Shown here piece after piece: positions 28,439-37,204 of a stretch of 64,000 nucleotides of DNA. Positions within the stretch are counted from its first letter, which is position 1; the number at the start of each line of letters is the position of its first letter. The position numbers and the translations under genes are program-made. Below the pieces are notes generated by a model, which had not been told where the DNA came from, ran no database searches, and saw only the letters and a list, made by a program, of their open reading frames with translations. The DNA comes from Hymenobacter volaticus (lineage in GTDB: Bacteria > Bacteroidota > Bacteroidia > Cytophagales > Hymenobacteraceae), in assembly GCF_022921055.1 (NCBI RefSeq), contig NZ_CP095065.1:178619-242618 (forward strand). The letters run 5' to 3'.

Positions 28439-28504
28439 CGGCGGTAGCGTTATTTACCTTGCTGAGCAGGCAATCCCGGTCCGACTCGACGCGCGGTTAC
28501 AGTT

Positions 28505-29464
28505 TCACTGACCTGGGAAGGCGTGGCTAGCTGGACTGACTCTTGGACCATCCGGGTCTGGCTGCGCGAGTACGCGGAGCCGGAGTTCCCCGACCTGGGA
28601 AAGCATGTCCAGATGAACCGGCTGCCAGCCTAGCTCGGTCCGGCTACGCGGGTCGAGCGAGCGGCTGCACGCGGAATAGATCGTGGCGCCGATGGGCCCG
28701 AACAGCTCGTGGGCCTCTTCCAGCGACAGGCTACGGGTCGAAACGCCTAGGTCCCGCGCTACGGCTTCCGCCAGCCACCGCCAGGCGAACTCCCCACCCG
28801 TTGCGTGATACAGGGCACCCGGCACGCCGCGCTCAATCGCCAGCGAATAGAGCCGGGCGAGGTCATCGTGGTGTACGCTCGAGTAAACCGCCAAGCCGGA
28901 GCCCACATAGCAGGCCGCTCCGGTGGTGGCAACGGTGCGATAAACCCGTGCCACTTGGCCATTATCGCCGGGTCCCCAAATAGCAGGCGGACGTACTACC
29001 ATGCTGCGTATGCCTCTTTCCGCCGCGGCCCGTACGAGGCGCTCGGCTGCTACCCGGGCCCTCATAAACGCAACGGGCTCGAACGGGTCGTCCTCGGCCT
29101 GCGCGTCGGAAACCCAGTTTCCACCGGTGCTTTTCATGAAGACGCCGCTGCCGGAGGTGAAGAGCAGCGTTTTGCCCGTGCCTGCCAACGCCTGGCACAG
29201 CTGTTCCATGACCGCCGGCTCGCGCTCGAAGTCGACCTGCGCCGTATAGGCCACTACATCGGCTTCCCCCACAGCCGCCAGCACCGCGGCGATGGCGTCG
29301 TCGAGGTCACCCAGTACCGGCGTAATCCCGTCTGCCGCGAGTTTCGCGCCCGCCTTCTGCGACCGCGCCGAGCCGGAAACCTGGTGCCCTTCGCGAACGA
29401 AATGGCGGGCCAGCACGCCGCCGAAGTAGCCGGTAGCGCCAATAACAAAAATCTTCTGGGACAC
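28505..29464 (-). CDS. NAD(P)-dependent epimerase/dehydratase-like protein
   Basis: 319 residues. N-terminal GATGYFGG Rossmann motif, TSGSGVF strand, VVRPPAIWGPGD and VHHDDLA. The usual YxxxK pair is not visible, as in atypical extended SDRs. Followed leftward by the NmrA remnant and preceded by a related gene 70 bases upstream; the pair may be a diverged duplication. Confidence 0.82.
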   Translation of the reverse strand: MSQKIFVIGATGYFGGVLARHFVREGHQVSGSARSQKAGAKLAADGITPVLGDLDDAIAAVLAAVGEADVVAYTAQVDFEREPAVMEQLCQALAGTGKTLLFTSGSGVFMKSTGGNWVSDAQAEDDPFEPVAFMRARVAAERLVRAAAERGIRSMVVRPPAIWGPGDNGQVARVYRTVATTGAACYVGSGLAVYSSVHHDDLARLYSLAIERGVPGALYHATGGEFAWRWLAEAVARDLGVSTRSLSLEEAHELFGPIGATIYSACSRSLDPRSRTELGWQPVHLDMLSQVGELRLRVLAQPDPDGPRVSPASHAFPGQ

Positions 29465-29534
29465 AGGAATGGGGTTTACGAACGTAAGAAATGTAAAAAC
29501 AGGTCACGTGAGACTAAGAGCTGAGCAGCCGAGG

Positions 29535-30452
29535 CTAAGCCGAAGGGCGCCCCACTTCGTTTAAGAGGTCAAGGTGCTGCGGTTGCCAGCCGAGCACCCG
29601 ACGGGCTTTTTCACCCGATGATTGGCTGTTCGAGGACCAGTAATCCGCCATTGCCGCAAAGCCTATAGCGTCGGTAAGTTCCGCCTTTTCCAACTCGACC
29701 GTTTTGCCGTTCAGTCCCATGCCCCGGCTGAGGGCGGCCGCTAGATCTTGCGTGCGAAGCCCACTTTGGGCGCCGGCGTGGAACAGCTCGCCGCCGGGCG
29801 CTTTCTCGAGCGCCAACACAAAAAGATCAGCTAGGTCATCAACATGGACAAACGTCCATTGATTCTGCCCGGCTCCGGAGGCGTAAGGCACGGCCCCTAG
29901 TTTTTGAGCCGCGGCTCGTAGCATCCAGAACACCACGCGGCCGTCACTACGCCCGTAGACGTTGGGCGGACGCAGCACAACGCCGCGTAAACTGGTAGCC
30001 TCTAGCACGGCTTGCTCGATAGAAAGGCGCATTTGCAGCGCTTTGACGGCGGGACTTTTTGCGGGCGTAATAGGCATTTCTTCCTCATAAATGAGTTCAC
30101 CCGTATTTCCCAACACTCCCGTACCGCTGGTGAGGATCAATGGTTTGTTGCTGCCTTTTAACCCCGAGATCAGCGCCTCGACCGCTCTCGCTTCCGCGGC
30201 ATTGGCTGCCGAGAAATCGCCGGTGCTCATATCAAAAGCGGTGTGAATGACCCCGTCGACTGCCTGGGCTGCCACCGTAAGTGTCTCGGGATTATTTAAA
30301 TCACCGTAGTAAGGCTCAATGCCCTGCTGTTTTAGGGTTTGCGCTGCGGCCTCGGAGCGGGCCAGCCCCACAACCTGGTGTCCGGCTTGCAGCAGCTTTT
30401 CCGCAATGACGCTCCCGATGTAACCGGTAGCACCGGTCAAAAATACTTTCAT
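29535..30452 (-). CDS. NAD(P)-dependent epimerase/dehydratase-like protein
   Basis: 305 residues. GATGYIGS, TSGTGVLG, VVLRPPNVYG and WTFVHVDDLADL. It shares gene order and motif layout with the next gene and ends in the same GWQP.HLD tail. A TetR gene lies directly upstream, and the gap holds a dyad matching the tetR operator, so TetR control is likely. Confidence 0.85.
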   Translation of the reverse strand: MKVFLTGATGYIGSVIAEKLLQAGHQVVGLARSEAAAQTLKQQGIEPYYGDLNNPETLTVAAQAVDGVIHTAFDMSTGDFSAANAAEARAVEALISGLKGSNKPLILTSGTGVLGNTGELIYEEEMPITPAKSPAVKALQMRLSIEQAVLEATSLRGVVLRPPNVYGRSDGRVVFWMLRAAAQKLGAVPYASGAGQNQWTFVHVDDLADLFVLALEKAPGGELFHAGAQSGLRTQDLAAALSRGMGLNGKTVELEKAELTDAIGFAAMADYWSSNSQSSGEKARRVLGWQPQHLDLLNEVGRPSA

Positions 30453-30493
30453 GGCTTTTCCCTTTATTAAAGCGACTTGATTACTTATTGAGT

Positions 30494-30503
30494 TGACTGG
30501 TCG
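30494..30503. promoter_or_regulatory. Putative TetR operator upstream of epimerase-like gene
   Basis: TGACTGGTCG resembles TGACTAGTCA upstream of the neighbouring tetR gene. It is 42 bases before the epimerase-like start. Confidence 0.4.
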
Positions 30504-30529
30504 GTTTAGTAACAGGGCAAAAAAAGACT

Positions 30530-31129
30530 TTAAATAGCTTTATGAATCCCCATCAGCCGTAATAAACCGGGTAGCATGCGTTGAACTAATGTAATCTCGT
30601 TGTCAATCTTGGCCTGGGTCAGGACACCGGTGATGTATGCGCACATCTCTTTAGCGAGTTCGACCGCATCGGTTTCTTGCACCGTGCCTTCCGCAATCAG
30701 TTCCAGCACCATCGACGTGAAATACTTCACCATCCGTGCGTTCAATTCGTGCGCTTTCTGTCGAATATTCTCGTCCTGCGTGCTCAGCTCGCAGCCCACT
30801 GAACTAAAGGGGCAGCCAGCAACTTTGCCGAGCGTTTTATACTTGCCAAGCTGGTCGGCGACCGCGAAATCGCAGTAGCGCTTCAGCCGTTCCAGGGGAG
30901 GGAGTTGCGTCGAGAATAGCTGATCCAAAGCTGGCCGCTTCTGCTCCCAGTGGTTTTCGAAAGCCGCCACCGCTAGCTCCGACTTTGACTTAAACGCGTG
31001 ATAGAAGCTGCCTTTGGCAACAGCGGCTTTTTCACAAATATCATCGACGGAAACAGATCCGTAGCTGCTTTCCCAAATCAGATCGTGGGCCACTTCAAGC
31101 AATCGCAGTTTGGTGTTTCGATTCGACAT
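30530..31129 (-). CDS. TetR-family regulator
   Basis: 199 residues. N-terminal HTH (DDICEKAAVAKGSFYHAFKSK) and a C-terminal ligand domain with FSSVGCELS. A conserved Cys in GCELS is common to the TetR group that senses electrophiles. It lies upstream of and in line with the epimerase-like genes. Confidence 0.9.
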   Translation of the reverse strand: MSNRNTKLRLLEVAHDLIWESSYGSVSVDDICEKAAVAKGSFYHAFKSKSELAVAAFENHWEQKRPALDQLFSTQLPPLERLKRYCDFAVADQLGKYKTLGKVAGCPFSSVGCELSTQDENIRQKAHELNARMVKYFTSMVLELIAEGTVQETDAVELAKEMCAYITGVLTQAKIDNEITLVQRMLPGLLRLMGIHKAI

Positions 31130-31143
31130 ACGCGTAGGTTGGT

Positions 31144-31179
31144 TGACTAGTCAGAGTAAGGGAATGAAAGACAAAAATA
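31144..31179 (-). promoter_or_regulatory. tetR promoter and operator
   Basis: On the minus strand TATTTTTG (31172-31179) fits the TAnnTTTG -7 box with a TTG about 18 bases upstream. The perfect palindrome TGACTAGTCA (31144-31153) lies between it and the ATG. Autorepression is likely. Confidence 0.5.
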
Positions 31180-31395
31180 AGCGCTTTTGCCTTCGTCAAC
31201 TCAGCCCTATCTGGTTAATGTCCACCCTGACCCACTCGTAGGGCTAGTCCTCTTTTTCAGCAACCGGTTTACTTCATAGGAAGGCGACTGTCCGGAATGA
31301 CGCTGTGTGACAACACGGCGAAGGAGGGCAGGAGCGGGACAGTGCTAGTCGAGGAGCGTGCTTACTGCCCATCAGGCGGGGTAGGTAGCGCTGGG

Positions 31396-32453
31396 TTAAT
31401 AGTACGTTTTGGTGCTGGCGGCATCAAACGATCGGATATCATCCAACCGCCCGTTTTTAATTTTGGCAACCCACTCCGGGTCCTGCAACAACTGCCGGCC
31501 CACGGCCACGAGGTCGAAGTCGCCCCGCTCAAACCGGCGGAGCAGTTCGTCAAAGTCGGCGCGCTCCGCCCTTTGCCTCCAGCAAACAGGCCGGTTACGT
31601 CCACTTGCAGCCCCACGGAGCCGACGGTGATGATGGGCAACCCGGTAATTTTTTTAAACCAGCCCGCTAGACTCAGGTCTGACCCTTCAAACTCCGGCTG
31701 CCAATACCGGCGAGTCGAGGCATGCAGAATATCAACCCCCGCCTCGACGAGCGGGGACAGCCACTCTTCCGTTTCCTGGGGTATGGGCTATTTTGGCATT
31801 GAAGTCGGCACTTTTCCACTGCGACAACCGCAGGATAATCGCCAGATCCGGGCCCACGGCCGTCCGGACGGCTTTAATCACCTCGGCCCCAAAGCGCGCG
31901 CGCTCCTTGATGGTTTTCCCGCCGTACTCGTCCTGGCGGTGGTTGGTTTGGGCCCAGAAAAACTGATCGATCAGGTAGCCGTGGGCGCCATGAATTTCCA
32001 CGGCATCAAACCCCAGCCGCTTGGCGTCCGCGGCGGCCCGGGCGTACGCCGCAATTGTGTCCTCGATATCCTGCACCGACATGCTGGCCGGGCTTTCGAA
32101 AGGCACCGGCGGTTCCCATCCTTGGGGCTGTTCCCGACATGCCATAGTTGGGGCGCAATAGAGCCCCCGTGGTGGTGCACCGCGTCCGCCACGTTTTGCC
32201 AGGCCTGCAAGGCGGTGTCCCCATAAAAATTAGGGACATTCGGGTGGTTTCTGGGAGATGGCCGCTCAATCACGGTTCCCTCGGTTAGAATAAGGCCGAC
32301 GTCCGCGGCCGCCCGCCGGCTGTAATACTCGGCTACCTGCTGGGTGGGCACGCCATCCGGCGATTGCACCCGGGTCATGGGCGCCATCACAAAGCGATTG
32401 CGCAGGTTTAAGCTCTTAAGCTTAAACGGGGTAAAAAAGGGATTGTAGTTCAC
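31396..32453 (-). pseudogene. Old Yellow Enzyme-type NADH:flavin oxidoreductase, several frameshifts
   Basis: The start at 32453 gives MNYNPFFTPFKLKSLNLRNR and FVMAPMTR. Further pieces in other frames read LQAWQNVADAVHHHGG, HGAHGYLIDQFFW (active-site H-x-x-H/N region), DEYGGKTIKERARF, LPIITVGSVG, FDLVAVGRQLLQDPEW and a tail DIRSFDAASTKTYY to a TAA at 31396. The order matches the OYE/alkene-reductase barrel, which reduces alpha,beta-unsaturated carbonyls with FMN. At least three shifts are needed. A divergent HxlR gene is its probable regulator. Confidence 0.7.
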
Positions 32454-32492
32454 GGCCTCAGATGGTATGGCACAAAATTAAACTACTTAGTC

Positions 32493-32542
32493 TAGCTTTG
32501 TAGCGCACGATGGTTGATACTAGTAACCAAAAAGTAACCATC
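32493..32542. promoter_or_regulatory. Divergent OYE/HxlR promoter region
   Basis: TAGCTTTG (32493-32500) fits a -7 box for the HxlR gene. GATGGTT (32509-32515) and AACCATC (32536-32542) form a dyad, and AGTAACCA occurs twice 11 bases apart inside it. Candidate HxlR operator. Confidence 0.4.
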
Positions 32543-32559
32543 TTAATCAGGCAACAAGG

Positions 32560-32910
32560 ATGAACAAGGTCCAACTAAAATACAGCGCCTGCCCGATGCG
32601 ACGCGTCATGTCGATCATAGGCTCGAAATGGAAGCCCATCGTGATCTGGGTCTTGCGGGAACGCACCGTCCGCTTCGGCCAGCTAGCGGCCAACATCGAA
32701 ATCATCTCCCGTAAGGTCTTGACCACGACCCTGCAAGAGTTGGAGGCGGATGGCATTGTCGCAAGGAAAGAATACGAAGGGCTACCACCGCGGGTGGATT
32801 ACAGCCTTACTCCTAAAGGCAAGGCGCTCTTACCCCTTTTACATCAACTGGCGGACTGGGATGGGGTCGACTATACAGCAGAAACTGCCAGTTCAAGGTC
32901 TTGTCGTTAG
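32560..32910 (+). CDS. HxlR-family winged-helix regulator
   Basis: 116 residues. CPMRRVMSIIGSKWKPIVIW, RFGQLAANIEIISRKVLTTT and PPRVDYSLTPKGKAL are hallmark segments. The N-terminal Cys before P is the redox/electrophile-sensing residue in several HxlR proteins (for example YodB). Divergent from the OYE gene, which such regulators commonly control. Confidence 0.92.
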   Translation: MNKVQLKYSACPMRRVMSIIGSKWKPIVIWVLRERTVRFGQLAANIEIISRKVLTTTLQELEADGIVARKEYEGLPPRVDYSLTPKGKALLPLLHQLADWDGVDYTAETASSRSCR

Positions 32911-33277
32911 TACATTGTCCTTCAGAACGATTACTTAATTCAGAGCATAAGATTTATAACTAAAGACTAATGAAACAGCACAGGCATAGAGCCTTGGATT
33001 GCTAGGGCAACTACTTGTTTGACTGCAAATAACGAGTATCCAAGTTCGGCTTACTACTTGTAGTACTTGGATGGCCTTACTAACACCGTGGTCCATAGCT
33101 GTCTTGGGAAAGTCGATTAACCTAGTCGGCACCAATCGAAACTAACCTACTGAAATGTTTCTATTCGCTCAGAATGGATATGGGTAGTGGAAAGCAAAAT
33201 CGTATTGTGCGCGGAAAGAAGAGTAGTTGGGTAGACTAAAACTGAGATGGTCTAATTTAGCTGGACAGAAGAAGGAC
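32911..33277. other. Intergenic, no gene seen
   Basis: Convergent gap between HxlR and a leftward TetR. Nothing recognisable. Confidence 0.45.
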
Positions 33278-33881
33278 TTAGATTGTCGCGGAACGCTGCC
33301 GCCCACCCAATAGCAGTTCGGCCAAGGCCAGCGCGCTGGTGGCCGCCGTGGGGCCGTCGCCAAGCTGCGCCCGTACGATGGCCCCATCGATGAGCAGCAG
33401 CAACTGGGCAGCCCCTGCGCGGGGTCGCGAAACGGGCCCTCGCGCAGTAGCCCTTCCAGATAGGTGCGTAGTACGTCCTTATGCTGACGGGCCAGCAGAT
33501 GCTCCTGCGTATGGGGGTCCGCCGTTTCGAGCACCGTGTTGATGAAGGCGCAACCGCGAAAGTCCGCTTCGCCAAACCACTCCTTTAGCACGTGGAATAC
33601 GGCTCGTATTTCCTCGGCGGGCGTGTTGGAGCGGGCCTTGGCTTGCTGCTCCAATTGCTGCTGCCAGCTTTGGTGGCGCTCCTGCAGAAACGCGACGACC
33701 AGTGCTTGCTTGGAGGGAAAATGCTTGTAGAACGACATGCGGGCGACCCCGGCAGTTGCGACTAATTCCTCGACGCCGGTGGCCCGGATGCCTTGGGCGT
33801 AGAATAAGCGGTGCGCAGCGGCGAGAATGCGCTGCCGGGCCGCCGACTTACTGGGGGAGTACGGGAAGGAAGGGCACTCAT
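33278..33881 (-). pseudogene. TetR-family regulator, two frameshifts
   Basis: 33881 starts MSALPS. The HTH is read in another frame as RQRILAAAHRLFYAQGIRAT, then GVEELVATAGVARMSFYKHF. The middle frame gives FRGCAFINTVLETADP, typical of TetR C-terminal domains. A third frame gives AAQLLLLIDGAIVRAQLGDG and ends GGRQRSATI at 33278. Each break sits near a C or G run. Divergent from the DUF1348 gene, which it probably represses if intact. Confidence 0.7.
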
Positions 33882-34017
33882 GAGCGGAAAGGTCTTACGA
33901 ACTCAGCGAAGCCCAAATGTAAGTAGACTTGGAGTATACTGACCGTTCTACCTACTTTTAAATCGCCAGGCAATGTTTGCCTCTGCCTGATCTTACTTTC
34001 ACCTTACTTTTCCAATA

Positions 34018-34488
34018 ATGTCTGAACTGCGCCCCCTGCTACCGCCTTTTACGCTGGAAACCGCGCGCCAGAAAGCTCGCTTGGCAGAAGACGCGTGGAA
34101 CTCCCGTGACCCCGAGCGAGTATCCCTAGCTTACACGGTTACGAGCCAATGGCGCAATCGCAGCCTCTTTATCCAGGGCCGGGAAGCCATCGTCACTTTT
34201 CTGACGCACAAGTGGCAGCGGGAACGGGAGTACCGGCTAGTGAAGGAAGTATGGGCTTTCCACGAGAACCGCATCGCGGTCCGTTTTCAGTATGAATACC
34301 GCACGGACGAGGGCAACTGGTTCCGCGCTTACGGCAACGAGCAGTGGGCGTTCGATGCGCAGGGACTCATGCAACGGCGGGAAGCCAGCATCAACGAGGT
34401 GCCCATCCGCGAAGCCGAGCGTAAGTTTCGCTGGCCTCTCGGCCCCCGGCCAGTGGATCACCCCGGACTGGCCGACGAGTGCCAGTAA
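34018..34488 (+). CDS. DUF1348 (NTF2-like) protein
   Basis: 156 residues. [42 protein letters not shown] and [21 protein letters not shown] match the DUF1348 group of the SnoaL/NTF2 fold, small cone-shaped alpha/beta proteins of unclear role. Divergent from a TetR gene. Confidence 0.85.
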   Translation: MSELRPLLPPFTLETARQKARLAEDAWNSRDPERVSLAYTVTSQWRNRSLFIQGREAIVTFLTHKWQREREYRLVKEVWAFHENRIAVRFQYEYRTDEGNWFRAYGNEQWAFDAQGLMQRREASINEVPIREAERKFRWPLGPRPVDHPGLADECQ

Positions 34489-34849
34489 GTCAGAAACGAA
34501 AAATGCTTAAGCAAACCCGTCCGTCGCGCAGCGCCTGGCAGCAGTAGAGTAGGCAACAGCTTACCCGCTGCTGAAGAGAAGGGTACCAGCTAAAAACGAC
34601 GGCTTCTAGCTGGTAAACCATTCCGGTAGAATCTGCTGAACAAAGAAAAGCGCTACCCCACCCTAGTGGCCTTTCTGTGGGGAACTTGCTCTGCATGACC
34701 GACGCGGGGTTCGCAGGGGCCGTCGAAAACGGGCACGGGACGTTTCCTGTTTGTTTAAAAATCGACCGGGGCTGTTGCCGAACTCTTCAAGGGATTAAAC
34801 TAGCCTACTCTGCCAGATCAATCAATAAACGCTAGGTTCAGCAGATGTG
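34489..34849. other. Intergenic with weak stem-loop
   Basis: ACCAGCT near 34587 and AGCTGGT near 34610 could pair. No gene seen in this convergent gap. Confidence 0.35.
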
Positions 34850-34908
34850 TCTTATCTGCCCCACTATTGGAGCGTTTTTTGGACAGTGCAATAGTGGGGC
34901 GGACAAGA
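34850..34908 (-). terminator. Terminator after aldehyde dehydrogenase
   Basis: 19-base arms 34850-34868 and 34890-34908 pair with two imperfections, 16 bases past the stop of the leftward ALDH gene. Confidence 0.6.
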
Positions 34909-34924
34909 TATCGGACCATCAGCC

Positions 34925-36544
34925 TTAAAAGATGAAGTCAGTGGCCAAGAAGCGCGATTTGTGGCCGTGCAGAATGTGCTGCACCAACTCCTGATTGGCG
35001 GGGGTTTGTGGGGCCGTCACCACGGCCCGGATGGAAAAGGCATCCAGCGTGTCGGCCACCGATAAGGTGCCTTCGGCCGAGTCCTTGCGGCCGGTGAACG
35101 GTAGGCTGTCGGGCTCGCGCTGGCTTTGGCCATTGAGGTTGATGCGGCTGACTTGGTGCACTAGTGCGTCGAGCAGGTACGCCATCTGGTCGGGGTCCCG
35201 GCCAAACAAGCTCACCTGCTGACCGTGGCTGGAGTCGGCCACGTAGCGGATGGGCTCATCCAACTCGTCGAAGGGCACGATGGGCAGCAGGGGCCCGAAT
35301 TGCTCTTCCCGGTATAGCTTCATGTGCTCACTGACCGGGTACACAATGGCCGGGTAGAACAGCGAGTGGTAGCGGGTGCCCCCGCCCACGTTCATCACGG
35401 CCGCGCCCTGCTCGAGCGCGTCGTCGAGGCAGTCTTCCAGGTAATCCGGCTTGTGCGGCTCGGTTAGGGGTGTAAAGACTACGTCCGCTTCCCAGGGCAT
35501 GCCGATTTTAAGATGCTTGAGCCGGTCGCTCAGCCGCTGAATGAATTGCGTGACAATCGTGCGATGCACAAACAGGATCTTGAGGGCGGGGCCCCGTTGC
35601 CCGTTAAAACAGAAGGCGCCGGCCAGGCATTCTTCCACGGCCGTGGGCAAGTGCGCGTCGGAAAGCACGATGCCCGCATTCTTGGAGTCCAGGCTCAGCA
35701 CGGCCCGCAAGCGGTTGACGTTGGGATGGAGCTTCTTGAGGCGGTCAGCCAGGTGGCTAGCCCCCACTAGGGCCAGCACGTTCACCTGCCCCGACTGCAT
35801 CAGGGCCGGGACAACGTCGAGGCCCCGGCCGTAGATGGTGTTCACCACCCCGGCCGGAAATGCGGCATGGAAGGCAGCCAGCAGCGGCTGGAACACCAGC
35901 GTACCATGCCGCGAGGGCTTGAAGAGCACCGTGTTGCCCATGAGCAAGGCCGGGATCAGCAGGCGGAACGTTTCGCTCAACGGGTGATTGAAGGGGCCCA
36001 TGCACAAGGTGACGCCCAGCGGCACGCGCCGCACCTGGGCCACGTGTTGCTCGGCCAGAAAGGGCCGGGCTTCGATGCGCTCGGCGGCCTTGAGCTCGGC
36101 GATTGTGGCCTGGATGTAGTCCACCGTGCGGTCGAATTCGCGCTCGGCCTCGGTCAGGGGCATGGCAATTTCCCAGAGCAGCAACCGGATTACCTCGGCC
36201 CGGCGGTCTTGCAGGCCCTGGGTGAACAACTCGACCTGGCGGATGCGCTCGGCCACCGACAGCCGGGGCCAGCGGCCCTGCCCACCCTGGTAGGCGTCCA
36301 CGGCACCTTGGAGGGCTTTCAGGGCCTGGGCGGGCGAAAACAGCGGGTAGCTGCCCAGCTCCACCGGGCGGGCGTCGGTGCCCACGCGCACGTGCACCGG
36401 GGAATGCACCGGCGAGAAGGGCCCGGCCCAGCTTTCTAACGAGCCGTTGAGCAGGTATTCATGCTGGTGCAACGGGCTGGTCCATTGGTAAGCCGCCGGG
36501 ATATCTTCGGCTAAGGGAAATACCGTTTCTAATAGGTTGCGCAT
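34925..36544 (-). CDS. GapN-like aldehyde dehydrogenase without catalytic cysteine
   Basis: 539 residues, the size of NADP glyceraldehyde-3-phosphate-dehydrogenase-like ALDHs. Visible: GPFNHPLSETFRLLIPALLMGN, KPSRHG, the Glu-region segment LSLDSKNAGIV and, where the nucleophile Cys belongs, FNGQRGPALK. Related proteins read FNGQRC(T/A). The codon is GGC; TGC would need one change. It may be an inactive ALDH-fold protein or carry a sequence error. No frameshift is seen. A second ALDH lies upstream on the same strand. Confidence 0.85.
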   Translation of the reverse strand: MRNLLETVFPLAEDIPAAYQWTSPLHQHEYLLNGSLESWAGPFSPVHSPVHVRVGTDARPVELGSYPLFSPAQALKALQGAVDAYQGGQGRWPRLSVAERIRQVELFTQGLQDRRAEVIRLLLWEIAMPLTEAEREFDRTVDYIQATIAELKAAERIEARPFLAEQHVAQVRRVPLGVTLCMGPFNHPLSETFRLLIPALLMGNTVLFKPSRHGTLVFQPLLAAFHAAFPAGVVNTIYGRGLDVVPALMQSGQVNVLALVGASHLADRLKKLHPNVNRLRAVLSLDSKNAGIVLSDAHLPTAVEECLAGAFCFNGQRGPALKILFVHRTIVTQFIQRLSDRLKHLKIGMPWEADVVFTPLTEPHKPDYLEDCLDDALEQGAAVMNVGGGTRYHSLFYPAIVYPVSEHMKLYREEQFGPLLPIVPFDELDEPIRYVADSSHGQQVSLFGRDPDQMAYLLDALVHQVSRINLNGQSQREPDSLPFTGRKDSAEGTLSVADTLDAFSIRAVVTAPQTPANQELVQHILHGHKSRFLATDFIF

Positions 36545-36595
36545 GAGGGAAAGTGCAGTGGTGAATTGCCAGTCGGGGCAACGCGGGAAGCAGCT

Positions 36596-36613
36596 GCGGG
36601 AAGTACTTCCCGC
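36596..36613. promoter_or_regulatory. 18-bp perfect palindrome upstream of ALDH
   Basis: GCGGGAAGTACTTCCCGC, 52 bases before the ALDH start. Operator-like; the binding protein is unknown. Confidence 0.4.
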
Positions 36614-37021
36614 GAAAAACTTCCGTTGAAACCGGGGAACTGTCGGCTAGTGGAGAGTTGGTAGAAGGGTGGCTTCGGCAGTGTCGCGCACGGCCTGGCG
36701 GACTTCATCCGGCGGGACGTCCTCTGCCAACCGCTTGCCCCCACCGACAACGCCAGGCTGTAACTCCCCGGACCGCCGAACAGGTCGGACGGCCAGAGCG
36801 CCAGCAGAGCAGGGTGATGTTCATCGGAAGGGTTAAGAATTTGCCAGGCCGGACGGCGGCTCCGGTCTTCGTCGTACAAGACCTACGCTCAAACAGCACG
36901 CCGTTCGAGTTGTTTTGCCGCGGGGAGTAGTTGTCCCACTCGTTCTATGCGCACTAGGCTGTGGGGTGTGCCTTAGTAAGTGTAAACTCCAACGCTCGTC
37001 GTCTAACACAACCTTATTCTA
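36614..37021. other. Intergenic, no gene established
   Basis: A leftward open stretch ending AVRDTAEATLLPTLH (stop near 36650) has weak protein character. No family or start was found. Confidence 0.25.
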
Positions 37022-37062
37022 TCATCGAAAAAGCCACTCAGTAGGAGCAGCTTTTTCGGTGA
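37022..37062 (-). terminator. Stem-loop after second ALDH
   Basis: CGAAAAAGC (37026-37034) pairs with GCTTTTTCG (37050-37058), with further partial pairing outside. It lies past the stop of the leftward ALDH at 37205. Confidence 0.45.
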
Positions 37063-37204
37063 CTTCGACTTCGCAATAGGTAGTAGCGCATCCTAGTTGC
37101 CGGCTTTCGTTCGGTGAAAAGGCAGTAAAAGAGTAGGGAAAGAACCTTCCTTTCAGTTGATACCGGTTGCCCGGGTGGCGTATAAATAGCTGGTGGCGAG
37201 GTTC

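Noticed and set aside
28543..29524. Rightward open frames of 146 and 239 codons
   Set aside because: Antisense to the epimerase-like gene; low-complexity Arg/Gly/Ala-rich products.
31297..32226. 309-codon rightward open frame
   Set aside because: Antisense to the broken Old Yellow Enzyme, whose motifs are clear on the other strand.
35867..36439. 190-codon rightward open frame
   Set aside because: Antisense to the aldehyde dehydrogenase.
36529..36879. 116-codon leftward open frame
   Set aside because: Pro/Ser/Arg-rich, no start signal, overlaps the ALDH upstream region.
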